64,000 nucleotides of DNA from Hippopus hippopus. Its lineage: Eukaryota; Mollusca; Bivalvia; Cardiida; Cardiidae. Location: positions 4,735,501 through 4,799,500 of the forward strand of contig OX328108.1 of the NCBI GenBank assembly GCA_946811185.2. Direction: 5' to 3'. Shown here one piece after another: positions 56,101 through 63,658 of this stretch. The first letter of the stretch is position 1. Each line of letters starts with the position of its first letter. The notes under the pieces are model-generated. The model was not told where the DNA came from and did no database searches. It saw only the letters and a list, made by a program, of their open reading frames with translations. The translations under genes were made by a program, and so were the position numbers.

Positions 56101-59100
56101 CTATTCATTATTTTTTTCTTACAGTTTTTCATGCTTCTCTACAATATAACTTTGTCTTTTCATGTTGGAATGACCTGAAACTTTATATGCATGTTTCCTT
56201 AACATTACAGGAGACATTCATGCCTATTTCAATCACTTACATGATTTCTGCTGCACTACTATTTTCTTCTACCTGCCCTTTACGGTTATTATCCCCCCTC
56301 GACAACTGGCGGTGGGACGGGCGTATCTTGCGACAATTTGCCGCTCTTGTTTTATTTTCACACTTTGTTCGAAAGGCTCATGAAAAGATTACTTCTCTAG
56401 TGGTTATTTAATTCAAAATAATAATAATAAAAAAAAATACTGTAAATACTGTTGATTTTTAGAAAGCTGACATGATGACGAGGGATAGATAGTTGGGAAA
56501 TACATACATGTAGAGGACTGGATATATGATATTTCTGAGATTTTGGACGACAGAAAGAGAAGGAGTGCTTGATGCATTGTTTTCTGTTGACCCAAGTTGT
56601 TTATTAGCTCTACTGGCTGAAAGCCAGCAGAGCTTATGTCGTGGTATTGTTTCCATCGTCCATCCGTCTGTTCATCCATCTGTCAGTCCGCCTGTTAGTC
56701 TTTTATTGTTTATGTGATAAAGGCTGCATTTCTGGTCAGATTTTCATGAAACTTGCACAGTTTGTTTATCTCAACAATAGCTTGAACCATAATGATTTTG
56801 AAAAAATCCAACAAACAGTATAGGAAGAGTAGCCATTTCAAGTTGAAAATTTCCATTTCTTGTTTACGCGATAAAGCCTGCATTTGTCATCAGATTGTTG
56901 TGAAACTTGCACAGTTTTTTTGTTTAATCTCATCAACACCTTGAACCCTAATGATTTTGAAAAAAATCCAACAAACAGTATGGGAAAAGTAACCATTTAA
57001 ATTTGAAAATTTCCATTTCTTGTTTATGCGATAAAGTCTGCATTTGTTGTCATATTCTCATGAAACTTGCACAGTTGCTTTGTATCATCAACAGCTTGAA
57101 CCCAATTAGTTTTGAAAAAAAAAAGAAAAAAAATCCAACTAGATCTATTAGTATGGGAAAAGTAGCCATTTAAAGTTGAAAGTTTCCATTTCTTGTTTAG
57201 GCAATGAAGTCCACAGGTTTGATCCAATTCTCTTGAAACTTGAAAAGATGATTTGGTTCATCAAGGGATTGAACTCTATTAAAAGTGAAGAACAGGGCCT
57301 GCTCTGGCTTCTTATTTTCTTTCGCCACTATTTTCGCCAATTTAAAAAAAATTTCGCCACTTTTTTTATTTATGAGCCATTTTTTCACGACTTTTCCTAA
57401 TTTATTAGCCATTTCTTTCGCCACTTTTCTTAATTTTTGAGCCATTTCTTTATACTTTTTTGCTACTTTCCTTTTTACCACCATTTATCCCCCTTTATTC
57501 CATTAAGGTATCAGACACAGAGAACAAGGTTTTTATGTTTCTTTCAATTTTAATTTATTTGTACAAACATGAAAATATGAATGATGAAAATTACATAAAG
57601 TCTTTTATCATGATGAGGATTTAATCCTTTTGCGCATGACACAATTTTAGACGCATCCAAACCCAAAGCATATGCAGACGTCAATGCAAATGATGCCAAA
57701 ATAGTGGAGGTTGTCTGTGATAGGGTAGAAAACATTGTCTGAAAAGGAGAAAATGCTGGTTATCAGCATTTTCTTCTTTTCTCACAATGTTTTATGTCTC
57801 CTTTTTGAGGTCATTAAAAGTTGGCATTGTGTGGGTTCCTAAAACAAAAAAATATGGTAAAAACACACAATGTGGTTAAATTCTGTTTGAATCTAGAAGC
57901 GGACTTGTGCTGCAAGTAGGCAGTATTTCTTTCATGAACTTTACAAGCGAAATTAAAGTATGTTATGAAAAAATTTCTGTATGCCTACCATGAGTGAAAA
58001 ACAGTTGAATCTAAATATCATTTTTGGATATGATTTGCTTATCAAAGAAAAAAATGGGAAAGGGTTTTTATCTGCTTGCTGACTCAAAAGAACATTATCT
58101 GACCATTGGGTTTTGATTGCCTTGTAATTTATGACCTCACTGATGCAGAGTCACACATTACTTCAAACCCTGACATTTCTCATCAGATTACAAATAAAGT
58201 CCCAAGTGATGAGAAAAGAAAAAAGAAAACTTCTTTATGGCTGTAATGAGGACCAACCACAATCTTGATTCAAAAACATAACTAGGACTTTGTAAAAATA
58301 TAAAAGAATTAAACTTAACAAGGTTTACAGACACGTAATCTATATGGTCAATAAACTAGCTGATAGGAAGGAACAGGTGTAGAGTATTCTAAAAATAGAA
58401 TGCTAAAAATAGAACACTGCACTGTAAATTTTGCCTGAGTTGCCGATGTGAGGAAGGCAAATGATTGTTTTCAAGATATTTTAATCCTTTGGTTTAACAT
58501 CCATCATTGTAATTTATTAAAGAAATATTTGTAAAGAATAACTCCAGCTGTAAAAAGAGGTAATTCTGCTTTATTTTAAAACTATTCATTTATTGAGAAT
58601 CAGTACTGATCGTCTGACGTCATTTAAACAAATAAGCAGACGCTTAACCTGTGGAAAAAAAAGACAGGTTTTTCCTGGGATAAAGGGATGGATTTTGCGA
58701 GTTAGTAACAGATAAGGATCATAACACTCTGCTGTCTTGTCTAAATTGACAAAGTTGATAAAGGATAACTGGTGTCACCTTTGTCTTAGATTGCCAATAT
58801 TTCATGAATATAAGCCAGGTCGGGAATTTTTAAAGGCGAAGCTTTTTCGCCGTGCAAGCTTGACGAGGCGACGTTGAGCCATTGAAGGCGACTTCGTCGC
58901 CCTGTTGCTTGTTCCCTGCTTCACCCTTTCTCCACTTATCTTGTGAGTTGAGAAAAAACTGAAGAAACTGCCAATAAAAAAAACTTTCGCCACACATTTT
59001 CGCCAGTTAAAGAAAAAATTCGCCACTTGTTCAGAATTTTCGCATTTGGCGAAAATGGCGATCGGCAGCGCGGGCCCTGGTGAAGAACATCTTTTAATCC

Positions 59101-60741
59101 AATCAGGAAAAGCAGCCACAGTGTTCTGCCGAGGATTTTAAAAAGTAGAGATAAATGTCTCACTCATCCAGAAAAGTTTGAGACATTTTTAAAAATTCGG
59201 GGACAAAATTTAGCATGGATGAAATTGATTTAAAAATAAGGAATTGAAATTAGTTCCCCAGTATCCATACTTGTTAATTGCTCTGTTCTCTTTCATTAGC
59301 CAAAATGTGGATTTAAATGCAACTAACATGGCTGATTATTTCTCATTGAAACTTTCCCTACGGTACAGTTTTTTTAAAATCACCCTGAAGAGACTCGGCC
59401 ATGATGGCTGATCTACGATAGATGTTCTCTACATGTCGTACATAGAATAGTAGTTCTGAAGATACATTTTTTTTCAGTAAATGCGTACTTTTTGGTTTTT
59501 TAAAACACATTTTACAACCCATAAAGTTGCGGTCGCGATCATATTCCAACGAAGAATATTCTTTTAAATACTAAGAACTATCGTACAGGTACTTTTTACT
59601 ATCTTCCGACGATGTTGATTGAGTGGGTGGGGTACTGGGCATCAGAACATTATCGGACTTTGAGCTCTGATTTATATATGCTTTGGTTTACCATAGAAGC
59701 TTAGGATAATACCTGGCTTTTTTGCCATGGCGACGAAACCATTTTCTGACTGAGATTGCAGAAGATAAGTACTATGTCATGAAAGTAAAGTACACAATCA
59801 ATACTTGGTTGATGTTTTCGGTCCGCGTCCAATCAAATTTCATTTTGCATGTACGCACCTTCAGCGTCCATGAAAAACACTAAATTGTAATAGTTACGTG
59901 GCTGATTCCGCGACTTTTAATATGCGACAAAAATCGCCTTTTACCAATTTTTTCTGCGACATTTTGGAATTTTTAGCGAGAAAATCGCAAATACGCGGCC
60001 TCGGCAGAACACTGCAGCCACTTCATGACTAAGTATTGTTTACTCAATTAAGTCCACATTATTACTCACATTTCTTTGATATTTGCTAGGACTGTTTTAT
60101 ACAAGGCATACTGAAACCCTATCAAATCTGGCTGGATTCCAAACAGTTAGTTTTTAGAAATTGCACTTCTTTTTTTTCTATGTTTGTTCAATTCACCATG
60201 CCTACTTATGCTGTCTTAGTGGATTCAAGCCCAGTTGCAAGAATACCCCCCCCCATTTTTTTTTTTTTTTTGCATCATGAATTCATACTGTATTCTAGAA
60301 AACCAGGAAAATTACTATCAGTAGAGCGATTTCAGGCCCTCAAGGGCCTCTAGTTGGATTAATGGGTTGAGGGGTGGATGTATGATTTTATGGTGTTTGA
60401 CACTGTTTTCAACTTTGTTACAATTACACTAGTAATTTTAGGAGGAACTCGAATGTTTTCTGCAAAAGTTTTGAATTTTGAAGAGTGTAGAATTTGTCGT
60501 TTGGTAGACTTAAGGCAGGAGATATCTACTGCCATCAAAAATTTGCTGGGCAGTGTCAAATAAACATACCTGAACAGATTCGTTGATGTACGGATTATGA
60601 TTGAATGTATGAGAAAAAAAGTCTCTTTCGCCCGTTTCTATATTATATGTATGCTTATGTGTTCGGTAAAAAAAAAAACTGTCCAACCTGTGCAAGATCT
60701 TTGTTCTTCAACGCTGCTACTCCAACTCCTCTGCGTCGCAT
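39394..60741 (-). CDS. SNF8: SNF8 / VPS22 (EAP30), ESCRT-II subunit, eight exons
   Basis: On the minus strand, exons 60741-60688, 51182-51132, 49481-49343, 46541-46437, 44828-44756, 42773-42632, 41365-41291 and 39498-39394 join in frame with GT/AG introns into 247 residues (human SNF8 is 258). SNF8 pairs with VPS36 and two VPS25 copies in ESCRT-II, which sorts ubiquitinated cargo on endosomes. Recognisable blocks in order: MRRRGVG start, [96 protein letters not shown], and YLVKEGLVWVDD plus YWFPSLF. These form the N-terminal helical part and two winged helices. The C terminus is slightly shorter than the human one. No disabling mutation was seen. Introns total about 20.6 kb and are mostly repeats. 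Confidence 0.95.
39575..39755 (-). mobile_element. H MITE, left palindrome arm missing
   Basis: Left end ccctttactacatg jumps to gtaaccagcattttctcc and continues normally to tcttttggtaaagtattt. SNF8 intron 7. Confidence 0.75.
39957..40057 (-). mobile_element. H MITE, left arm and tail missing
   Basis: ccctttagcacacaatccc jumps to agcattttctccttttccca and stops at catttgagcctgattt, where the next copy begins. Confidence 0.72.
40055..40342 (-). mobile_element. H MITE, full length, plus extra H tail
   Basis: TTAA at 40055 and 40279; 40283-40342 is a second reverse-type tail (atgctttcattttggacaag ... ttgtgtggta). Confidence 0.88.
40546..41010 (-). mobile_element. C MITE (reverse) with H insertion
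   Basis: gagctatgctgcaggaaaac and gtttaatacatgcattatac at the left; ataaaatccattttgtctag ... ctttttctcagagtag at the right. H occupies 40602-40829. Confidence 0.65.
40602..40829 (+). mobile_element. H MITE, full length
   Basis: TTAA at 40602 and 40826; core perfect except for three extra T residues in the right arm. Confidence 0.9.
41052..41270 (-). mobile_element. Two H MITE fragments next to SNF8 exon 7
   Basis: A left-end fragment (ccctttaccaaaacttaccc) and a core (ggagaaaatgctggtaaaca with opposite arm). The core ends about 20 bp from the exon 7 donor. Confidence 0.7.
41291..41365 (-). CDS. SNF8: SNF8 exon 7 (residues 189-213)
   Basis: The exon reads STSYVTKSQLMKEQ then [11 protein letters not shown], corresponding to NGYVTVSEIKASLKWETERARQVL. 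Acceptor attacag, donor gtaagt. A truncated H MITE lies about 20 bp beyond the donor. Confidence 0.92.
41399..41600 (-). mobile_element. SINE lacking its tRNA head
   Basis: Tail gattgattgtatggtgttta and body (ccactggctgctttccacat) match 21622; the sequence ends before the head. Confidence 0.7.
41640..42600. other. SNF8 intron sequence, nothing recognised
   Basis: Two minus-strand ORFs of 71-78 codons lie here without recognisable domains or splice context. Half an R hairpin (gatcaaagatcagag) is at 42536-42550. Confidence 0.4.
42632..42773 (-). CDS. SNF8: SNF8 exon 6 (residues 141-188, winged-helix region)
   Basis: The exon reads [40 protein letters not shown] and TVIQKAQ, nearly identical to vertebrate SNF8. 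Acceptor ttttcag, donor gtaact. Confidence 0.96.
42836..43072 (-). mobile_element. H MITE, full length
   Basis: TTAA at 42836, 63 bp from SNF8 exon 6. The arms have extra A/T residues and centre gatagtaaccagc. Confidence 0.82.
43366..43594 (+). mobile_element. H MITE, full length
   Basis: Left end ccctgtaccacataac, TTAA at 43591; arms nearly perfect (gttgcttaccagc). Confidence 0.85.
43697..43762. repeat. R hairpin
   Basis: gattaaagatcagactgcat - attta - gtgcagtctgatcttgatct then acactgg. Confidence 0.78.
43815..44700 (+). repeat. Duplicated hairpin-bearing unit with C21A24 tract
   Basis: Sequence around 43915-44165 (ttcatggttacaaccagtgg ... tactgaaaacaactg) recurs at 44390-44535. Each is followed by a long hairpin: 44222-44361 (gtgaacatcaatggtaatat with its inverse, and gaaagatc/gatctttc outside) and 44583-44680. 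Between them is a run of 21 C and 24 A (44164-44208). Confidence 0.75.
44756..44828 (-). CDS. SNF8: SNF8 exon 5 (residues 117-141)
   Basis: The exon reads LISIDELRERLIKSRSKKSQAVS between acceptor ttttcag and donor gtgagt. It matches LITLEELHQQVLKGRGKFAQDVSQ in position and phase. This is the least conserved exon; the choice of donor (gtgagt over the overlapping gtatgt) is set by the reading frame into DDLLRAIKK. Confidence 0.85.
45009..45300 (+). mobile_element. Degraded P-like element
   Basis: Starts aacaagagcaccacatgcca then cgctcaggtac and ends near ccaagctaataagg. Head and tail resemble P elements but the core is single-copy. Confidence 0.4.
45777..45988 (-). mobile_element. H MITE, full length
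   Basis: Left ccctttctacatagc; TTAA at 45985; centre gctggtcaccagc. Confidence 0.85.
46000..46412 (+). mobile_element. C MITE with H insertion
   Basis: gagttatgctctgtaaagag, then H, then ctgcattttcaaaaagtatc ... gcattaaaccccctctttcc-agagcaac. The right end lies about 25 bp from SNF8 exon 4. Confidence 0.72.
46025..46253 (+). mobile_element. H MITE, full length, inside a C MITE
   Basis: TTAA at 46025; the right end is GGTAATGGGTTAC (TTAA to TTAC). Same C target position as the copy at 1892. Arms perfect but for one extra T. Confidence 0.9.
46437..46541 (-). CDS. SNF8: SNF8 exon 4 (residues 82-117)
   Basis: Acceptor gtttcag is followed by [20 protein letters not shown], then VQVIEVCLATSHRNGG. 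This is the most conserved part of the EAP30 domain. Donor gtatgt. Confidence 0.96.
46567..46778 (-). mobile_element. SINE, internally deleted
   Basis: Tail and head as in 21622 but the middle (fcattgttgaaacaatg-type body) is missing: cctggagtttctcttacctc jumps to cgaaagaaattggctagg. Confidence 0.68.
46944..47167 (+). mobile_element. H MITE, first of three abutting copies
   Basis: Left end decayed (gtctttaccaatgag); right TTAA 47164-47167. Confidence 0.78.
47164..47360 (+). mobile_element. H MITE, second of three abutting copies
   Basis: Starts in TTAA 47164; right end decayed before TTAA 47357. Core gctggctaaacagc. Confidence 0.75.
47357..47455 (-). mobile_element. H MITE, third of three, truncated
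   Basis: TTAA, CCCTTTACCACACGATC, left arm ggggaaaggagaaaattctt, then cut close to P5. Confidence 0.75.
47467..48068 (+). mobile_element. P element 5
   Basis: Head hairpin gaggcgcttgagcgcctg and atcgctccacagg. About two to three units (gaggagaagatttttaaagg, ttcctg(c/t)aaa). Tail hairpin ctggccttcggccag, tggagctaaaaa. The ends match P3. Confidence 0.75.
48090..49245 (+). mobile_element. H MITE right end interrupted by a TIR element
   Basis: ggttgttaaaagtctggatt-gtgtggTA at 48110-48139 resumes as TAcagagttaa at 49233. The left part of this H copy is missing. Confidence 0.65.
48140..49232. mobile_element. 1.09-kb TIR element with TA target duplication
   Basis: Ends gggtcaatccgggtaaatac... and inverse ...gtatttacccagattgatcc; TA on both sides. 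Many inner copies of 'tacggacac' in both orientations (48.35, 48.79, 48.83, 49.20 kb). No transposase frame, so nonautonomous. Pogo/mariner-like mobilisation is an inference from TA. Confidence 0.75.
49343..49481 (-). CDS. SNF8: SNF8 exon 3 (residues 36-82)
   Basis: The exon reads MSKQMETFKTYLEEFTSKHK, then [17 protein letters not shown] and ASVGVDPLA, and ends one base into Ser82 before gtaagtaag. This is the N-terminal helical hairpin region of SNF8. Confidence 0.95.
49510..49612 (+). mobile_element. C MITE, left half
   Basis: gagccatgctctgtgaaaag, gttcagtgcatctgc and the inner hairpin caggtcagcctgagc...gctgacctg. Ends 30 bp into the following sequence. About 30 bp from SNF8 exon 3. Confidence 0.7.
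49711..49946 (-). mobile_element. H MITE with covarying arms
   Basis: TTAA at 49711; both arms have GAAG in place of GGAG. Right end ttgttcggtaaaagcac. Confidence 0.85.
50037..50104. repeat. R hairpin, left arm worn
   Basis: gaaaatcagactgcgc - ctttcctgt - gagtctgatcttgatctaca. Confidence 0.65.
50334..50543 (+). mobile_element. H MITE, shortened
   Basis: TTAA at 50334 and 50540; part of the left body is lost after cttgtcaaaatcttaagca. Confidence 0.85.
50540..50703 (+). mobile_element. H MITE, abutting, left arm missing
   Basis: Begins at TTAA 50540 with gaaagcatttgctgacgaca; the core keeps only one arm (agcattttcttcttttcttc). Confidence 0.68.
50888..51115 (-). mobile_element. H MITE with covarying arms, beside SNF8 exon 2
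   Basis: TTAA at 50888; right end ggtaaagagTTGA. Both arms share AAATCA and GTTG in place of AAAACA and GTGG. It stops 16 bp from the exon 2 donor side. Confidence 0.9.
51132..51182 (-). CDS. SNF8: SNF8 exon 2 (residues 19-35)
   Basis: The exon reads [17 protein letters not shown] between acceptor ttcag and donor gtacct. Its 17 codons align with AKYKERG...AEDQLAQ of vertebrate SNF8. An H MITE ends only 16 bp downstream of the exon, in the following intron. Confidence 0.93.
52512..52620. repeat. Long near-perfect inverted repeat, 50-bp arms
   Basis: Left arm 52512-52561 begins agtactcccgattcgggg and ends gtgattgtttc; right arm 52571-52620 is its inverse with one mismatch. The 9-nt loop is tccgctaac. 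It belongs to none of the repeat families in this window. Confidence 0.92.
52640..54860. other. SNF8 intron 1 sequence, mostly unassigned
   Basis: Contains a short hairpin gcggtctcaagaccgc near 52770, an A18 run near 53295 and an H left-end scrap (tttaacccttcgactacaca, about 54107-54140). ORFs of 76-121 codons here show no recognisable domain. Confidence 0.4.
55228..56345 (+). mobile_element. Tandem-core element with cgctcg/cgacgagc-type ends
   Basis: Starts tatacgctcgtcgaagacgg and ggcgtattatggg; ends tcccccctcgacaactggcg then gtgggacgggcgta. Core of about five units of roughly 160-180 bp (cataactttgtcatct, tgacttgaaactt, ttttacagcatttt). Architecture is like the P elements but ends and core are different. 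Confidence 0.65.
56603..57490 (-). mobile_element. P-like element, reverse orientation
   Basis: agctctactggctgaaagcc-agcagagct is the inverted tail hairpin. It is followed by about four units of roughly 155 bp (tcatgaaacttgcacagttt, gattttgaaaaaa...ccaac, agttgaaaatttccatttct). It runs into a 'ttcgccac...agccattt' repetitive patch near 57310-57480. Confidence 0.65.
57621..57835 (+). mobile_element. H MITE, right end incomplete
   Basis: TTAA at 57621; ATCCTTTTGCGC left end; arms attgtctgaaaaggagaaaa and inverse; right end stops at attgtgtggg. Confidence 0.8.
57840..60085. other. SNF8 intron 1 sequence, mostly unassigned
   Basis: Contains a 'cgccac/ttcgcc'-rich patch at 58830-59070, including gcgaaaatggcgatcggcag, and a similar one at 59915-60010. 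These may be ends of one element. The ORF of 105 codons across 58802-59119 is in this patch and is not recognised. Confidence 0.35.
60090..60360 (+). repeat. Dispersed repeat ending in ggccctcaagggcc
   Basis: Second copy of the sequence at 14175, longer because of a C9T14-like run (60247-60270). Confidence 0.55.
60375..60515 (-). mobile_element. SINE tail scrap followed by H MITE tail
   Basis: tttatggtgtttgacactgt...tttgttacaatta resembles the SINE tail at 21622; ttctgcaaaagttttgaatt...gtcgtttggtaga is an H reverse-type end. Confidence 0.5.
60688..60741 (-). CDS. SNF8: SNF8 exon 1 (residues 1-18)
   Basis: ATG at 60741 opens MRRRGVGVAALKNKDLAQ, matching the strongly conserved start of SNF8 (MHRRGVGAGAIAKKKLAE in human). 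The exon ends CAG before donor GTTGGA, a weak donor but in the same phase and place as expected before ARYKEKG. Confidence 0.85.
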
Positions 60742-61660
60742 TTTTTTTTCAGAATAATTCACCAATTTGTTGTATCTTTTATTTTCTCAATCGGGAACGA
60801 AAGTTGGGGTATTACTTACATTTCGAACTAAAGGCTGCAGTGAAAAAATGTGAACATTATCGTTCTAAATATGAAATAACTTCCATCATGCATTACACTT
60901 CTATTATAGGCATAGATTTATATAATTAAATCGAAATTTATATACCAGACTATCGGCTTGTAAAACAGTTCCGTTTTAAAGCAGTTGACAGAGTCACAGT
61001 ATTAACTTCTCGGGTTTTGATTTAAGATCAGTCGAAAAGCCAGAGAAAAGTGCAGTTTCAAGCGTCGTAAATAAGGTATAAGTGTAGGGTTCAAAACTAT
61101 TCGACCCCAAGAAGGTTCGACCCTGCCAATTCGCGATTTTTGAGAATTCCTATACATTAAGATCTAGGTCTTTATTTATTTTTACGGAATGAAAATCTTT
61201 ATCATGTAAGGCATGCTGGCAGACTGTAAGGATAATCTAGAGACATTAATGAATAATATGCTCTTTTCCGGTCTCTAATCATCGGTGTAGATATTTTTTT
61301 CGAAAATCTTATTCTTTAGAAAATTCCACCCTGTCGTTTGTTTATAAGCTTGTATTATCTTCCTTTCAGTTTTAGTCTGGAGTGACTGAATAGTAATATG
61401 TCAAAAATGTGAACATCTACCGTTAATGGAACTCGGCGTTATTTCACACCATAGCAAACAAATATATTTTGAGTTAATACTTGTCTTGTGATAGTTGGTA
61501 AATCTGATAATATATTTTAAATACAGCTTGATTTTGGATTTTAGATTTGTTTCTAAGATTTTCGTCATCAATTAGTTGATATATTGGTATATCACAGTAT
61601 AGCGTCATTGAAAGATCTTTGAGCCTTTAGGCTTTTAAGCACGAACTCGATGCGCTTTTG
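60742..61660. other. Region upstream of SNF8 (minus strand)
   Basis: Should hold the SNF8 5' UTR and promoter. No TATA box or CpG-rich segment stands out. ORFs here are shadows. Confidence 0.4.
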
Positions 61661-61661
61661 C

Positions 61662-61728
61662 GGATAGTGTAGATCAAGATCAGATTGCACATAACGTGCA
61701 GGCTGAGTTTAGTTCTACACTGTCATGT
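61662..61728. repeat. R hairpin
   Basis: gatcaagatcagattgcaca - taac - gtgcaggctgagtttagttc then tacactgtc. Confidence 0.7.
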
Positions 61729-61729
61729 G

Positions 61730-62580
61730 CAGTAAGATTTTCAATACCTGACGTTTATGTGACCAGTATTAAGTACAACAATCTTTACAGGCAACTGATT
61801 TCCCGCATAAACAAGTTATCGACAATGTCAAGCTGTCTGAGAGAATGGATTATGCAGCAGTGACTTACGCTCATCCTCGGAAAACAGACGGGATTATGTT
61901 TTTCGTTCCTTATTTCCTTTTCCTTTTAGGATGTAATTTTTAGATCCATGGTCTCAAAGTGGAACAAGATCATCATGAGTGTATAAAACGTGTCAAGGCA
62001 TTGATACTGTCTTTGATTATTGTATATTTCAGTTTTAAGAATTTCTTTATTTAATGTGAATTAAGTGATAAATGTTTTTACAATTTGAAACCTTTGAAAT
62101 CTAATATTCAATCTCACAATTCTCTTTTTACCAATGCAAGTGAAAAATTTCAAGAATGGAAATTTGGGGCTCTTTTAATATGCAGAAGAGAGAGACAATA
62201 AAGATGGCGACGGTCGGAATGTTAGAAATGCTAGAAAATTCCTTACTTTCCTACAGTTGCCCGTATTATAGTATCTTTCTTCTGCAAATTTCGGCAGAGT
62301 CTAGTATGTCTTAACCAAAAAGAAAATGTCTGTGGTGTTGAGTTCGACTGTCACACCCTCAACACTGGTTTACAAGTTCACTTATTTTGTCGTTCATTTA
62401 ATTGCAGAATTAGTATACATGCTGAAACCTGCTCCTTTTAGGAATTTCAGTGCTTTGATTAATTATTTTGGGCTTTGTCCAGAAATTTGTCCACAGTTTG
62501 ATTCGTAAAAAAAACCCGGGAGATTTGTGCTATAATGAAAGTCATAGACCGAAACATTAGGAAAGTCCAAAGTGGAATAG
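61730..62580. other. No supported gene; isolated aagATGGCG start context
   Basis: ATG at 62204 on + has a strong Kozak context and opens 36 codons (MATVGMLEMLENSLLSY...) before a stop. A 5' exon cannot be excluded but no partner exon was found in the window. Confidence 0.25.
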
Positions 62581-62582
62581 TA

Positions 62583-62648
62583 TCGGACAATGTAGAACAA
62601 GATCAATCTGCACGTTCTCTGCAGTCCGAGCTTGATTTACGCTGTAAG
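62583..62648. repeat. R hairpin, diverged
   Basis: gaacaagatcaatctgcacg - ttct - ctgcagtccgagcttgattt. Confidence 0.6.
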
Positions 62649-62839
62649 CAACTTTACGCACAATGACTCGTACTTTGAAATCTAATATAGCTAAACATCA
62701 TCGATTCGGAGTGTGTTTGATCCTAAACCCCTTTTTACGCCCCTGCTCTTGCAAAACAATATGACCATCTGTACGAGCAGCTTTTTACTTTTGCCACAAT
62801 GTTTTCAAAATTTGTCTGATGCTTGTGGAAAATAGTTAT

Positions 62840-63028
62840 CTTTGTGAATTTGAAGACAACAAATTAAATGTTACCAAAGACTTAACTTTCTGTTTGGAAT
62901 TGTAGAAAATATTGAGGGGAAAAGAGAAATAATGTGTATCAGCATTTTCTCCTTTTCCCACGATGTTTTCAAAAAAGTCTTCTTCCTAATGGTCTTTGAA
63001 ACTCGGGACTGTGCAGTAAAGGGTTGAT
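62840..63028 (+). mobile_element. H MITE, left end missing
   Basis: gaagacaacaaattaaatgt, a worn left arm (attgaggggaaaagagaaat), an intact right arm and right end gcagtaaagggttga. Confidence 0.75.
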
Positions 63029-63225
63029 AGTCCCAAACAAACAACTGACTGAGTTATTCCCTATGGAAAAGATCAAGATTAGTCTTCAGAAAACTTGCAG
63101 TCTGATCTCAAATCTGACCTAGATGTGGTGAAAGTATCCTTGGATACATAGTATTTTTGTCGTCAATTATGACACAGCATGTCTGTTTCATCTGTTTTAT
63201 CTTTTCACGCTAGCTTTTACTGACG

Positions 63226-63292
63226 GACATCGTGGATCGGGATCAGACTGCAGATAATACATGGTCTCATCTTTGATCTGCAGCTTCCAAAA
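63226..63292. repeat. R hairpin, diverged
   Basis: ggatcgggatcagactgcag - ataatac - atggtctcatctttgatctg. Confidence 0.6.
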
Positions 63293-63429
63293 ATGGATCC
63301 TTCAATATAACCCAATCGCAATTGTAACTTGTTGCAGAAAAAGTATCGATCCTTTTGTGTTCATTTGACTTTGTGAAAACAAGAGTAATTTTTTGACGAC
63401 GTGAAATGTTAAGGGTTAAGAAAAATACG

Positions 63430-63658
63430 TTAACCCTTAACCATACAATCCCGATTTTTAATGACCATGAGAAAAAGGTCTTTTGAAAACATTGTGGGAA
63501 AAGGAGAAAATGCTGGTAACCAGCATTTTCTCCTCTTCCCATAATGTTTTCTACCCTATTACAAACAAATTCTATCATTTTAGCCACATTTAAATTGTCG
63601 TCTACAAATGCTTTCAATTGGGACAAGTCTACATTTTTGTTGTGTGGTAAAGTGTTAA
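63430..63658 (-). mobile_element. H MITE, full length
   Basis: TTAA at 63430 and 63655; CCCTTAACCATAC / GTGGTAAAGTG. Centre gctggtaaccagc; right arm short by two bases. Confidence 0.88.

Noticed and set aside
52801..58625. Three TGACGTCA (CRE-like) sites at about 52804, 55137 and 58614 as an SNF8 enhancer
   Set aside because: An 8-bp motif three times in 6 kb with no further support is weak; not reported as regulatory.
58802..59119. 105-codon minus-strand ORF
   Set aside because: It covers a repetitive 'ttcgccac' patch that also occurs at 57.3 and 59.9 kb; no domain recognised.
60597..60929. 110-codon plus-strand ORF
   Set aside because: It is the antisense shadow of SNF8 exon 1 and its upstream region.
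1867..63626. Many ORFs of 60-138 codons containing peptides like VENIVGKGENAGYQHFLLFPQCFQK or TLWEKEKMLVTSIFSFSHNVF
   Set aside because: They are translations of the H palindrome and its flanks in different frames and on both strands. The same peptide recurs wherever the MITE occurs, with no gene context.
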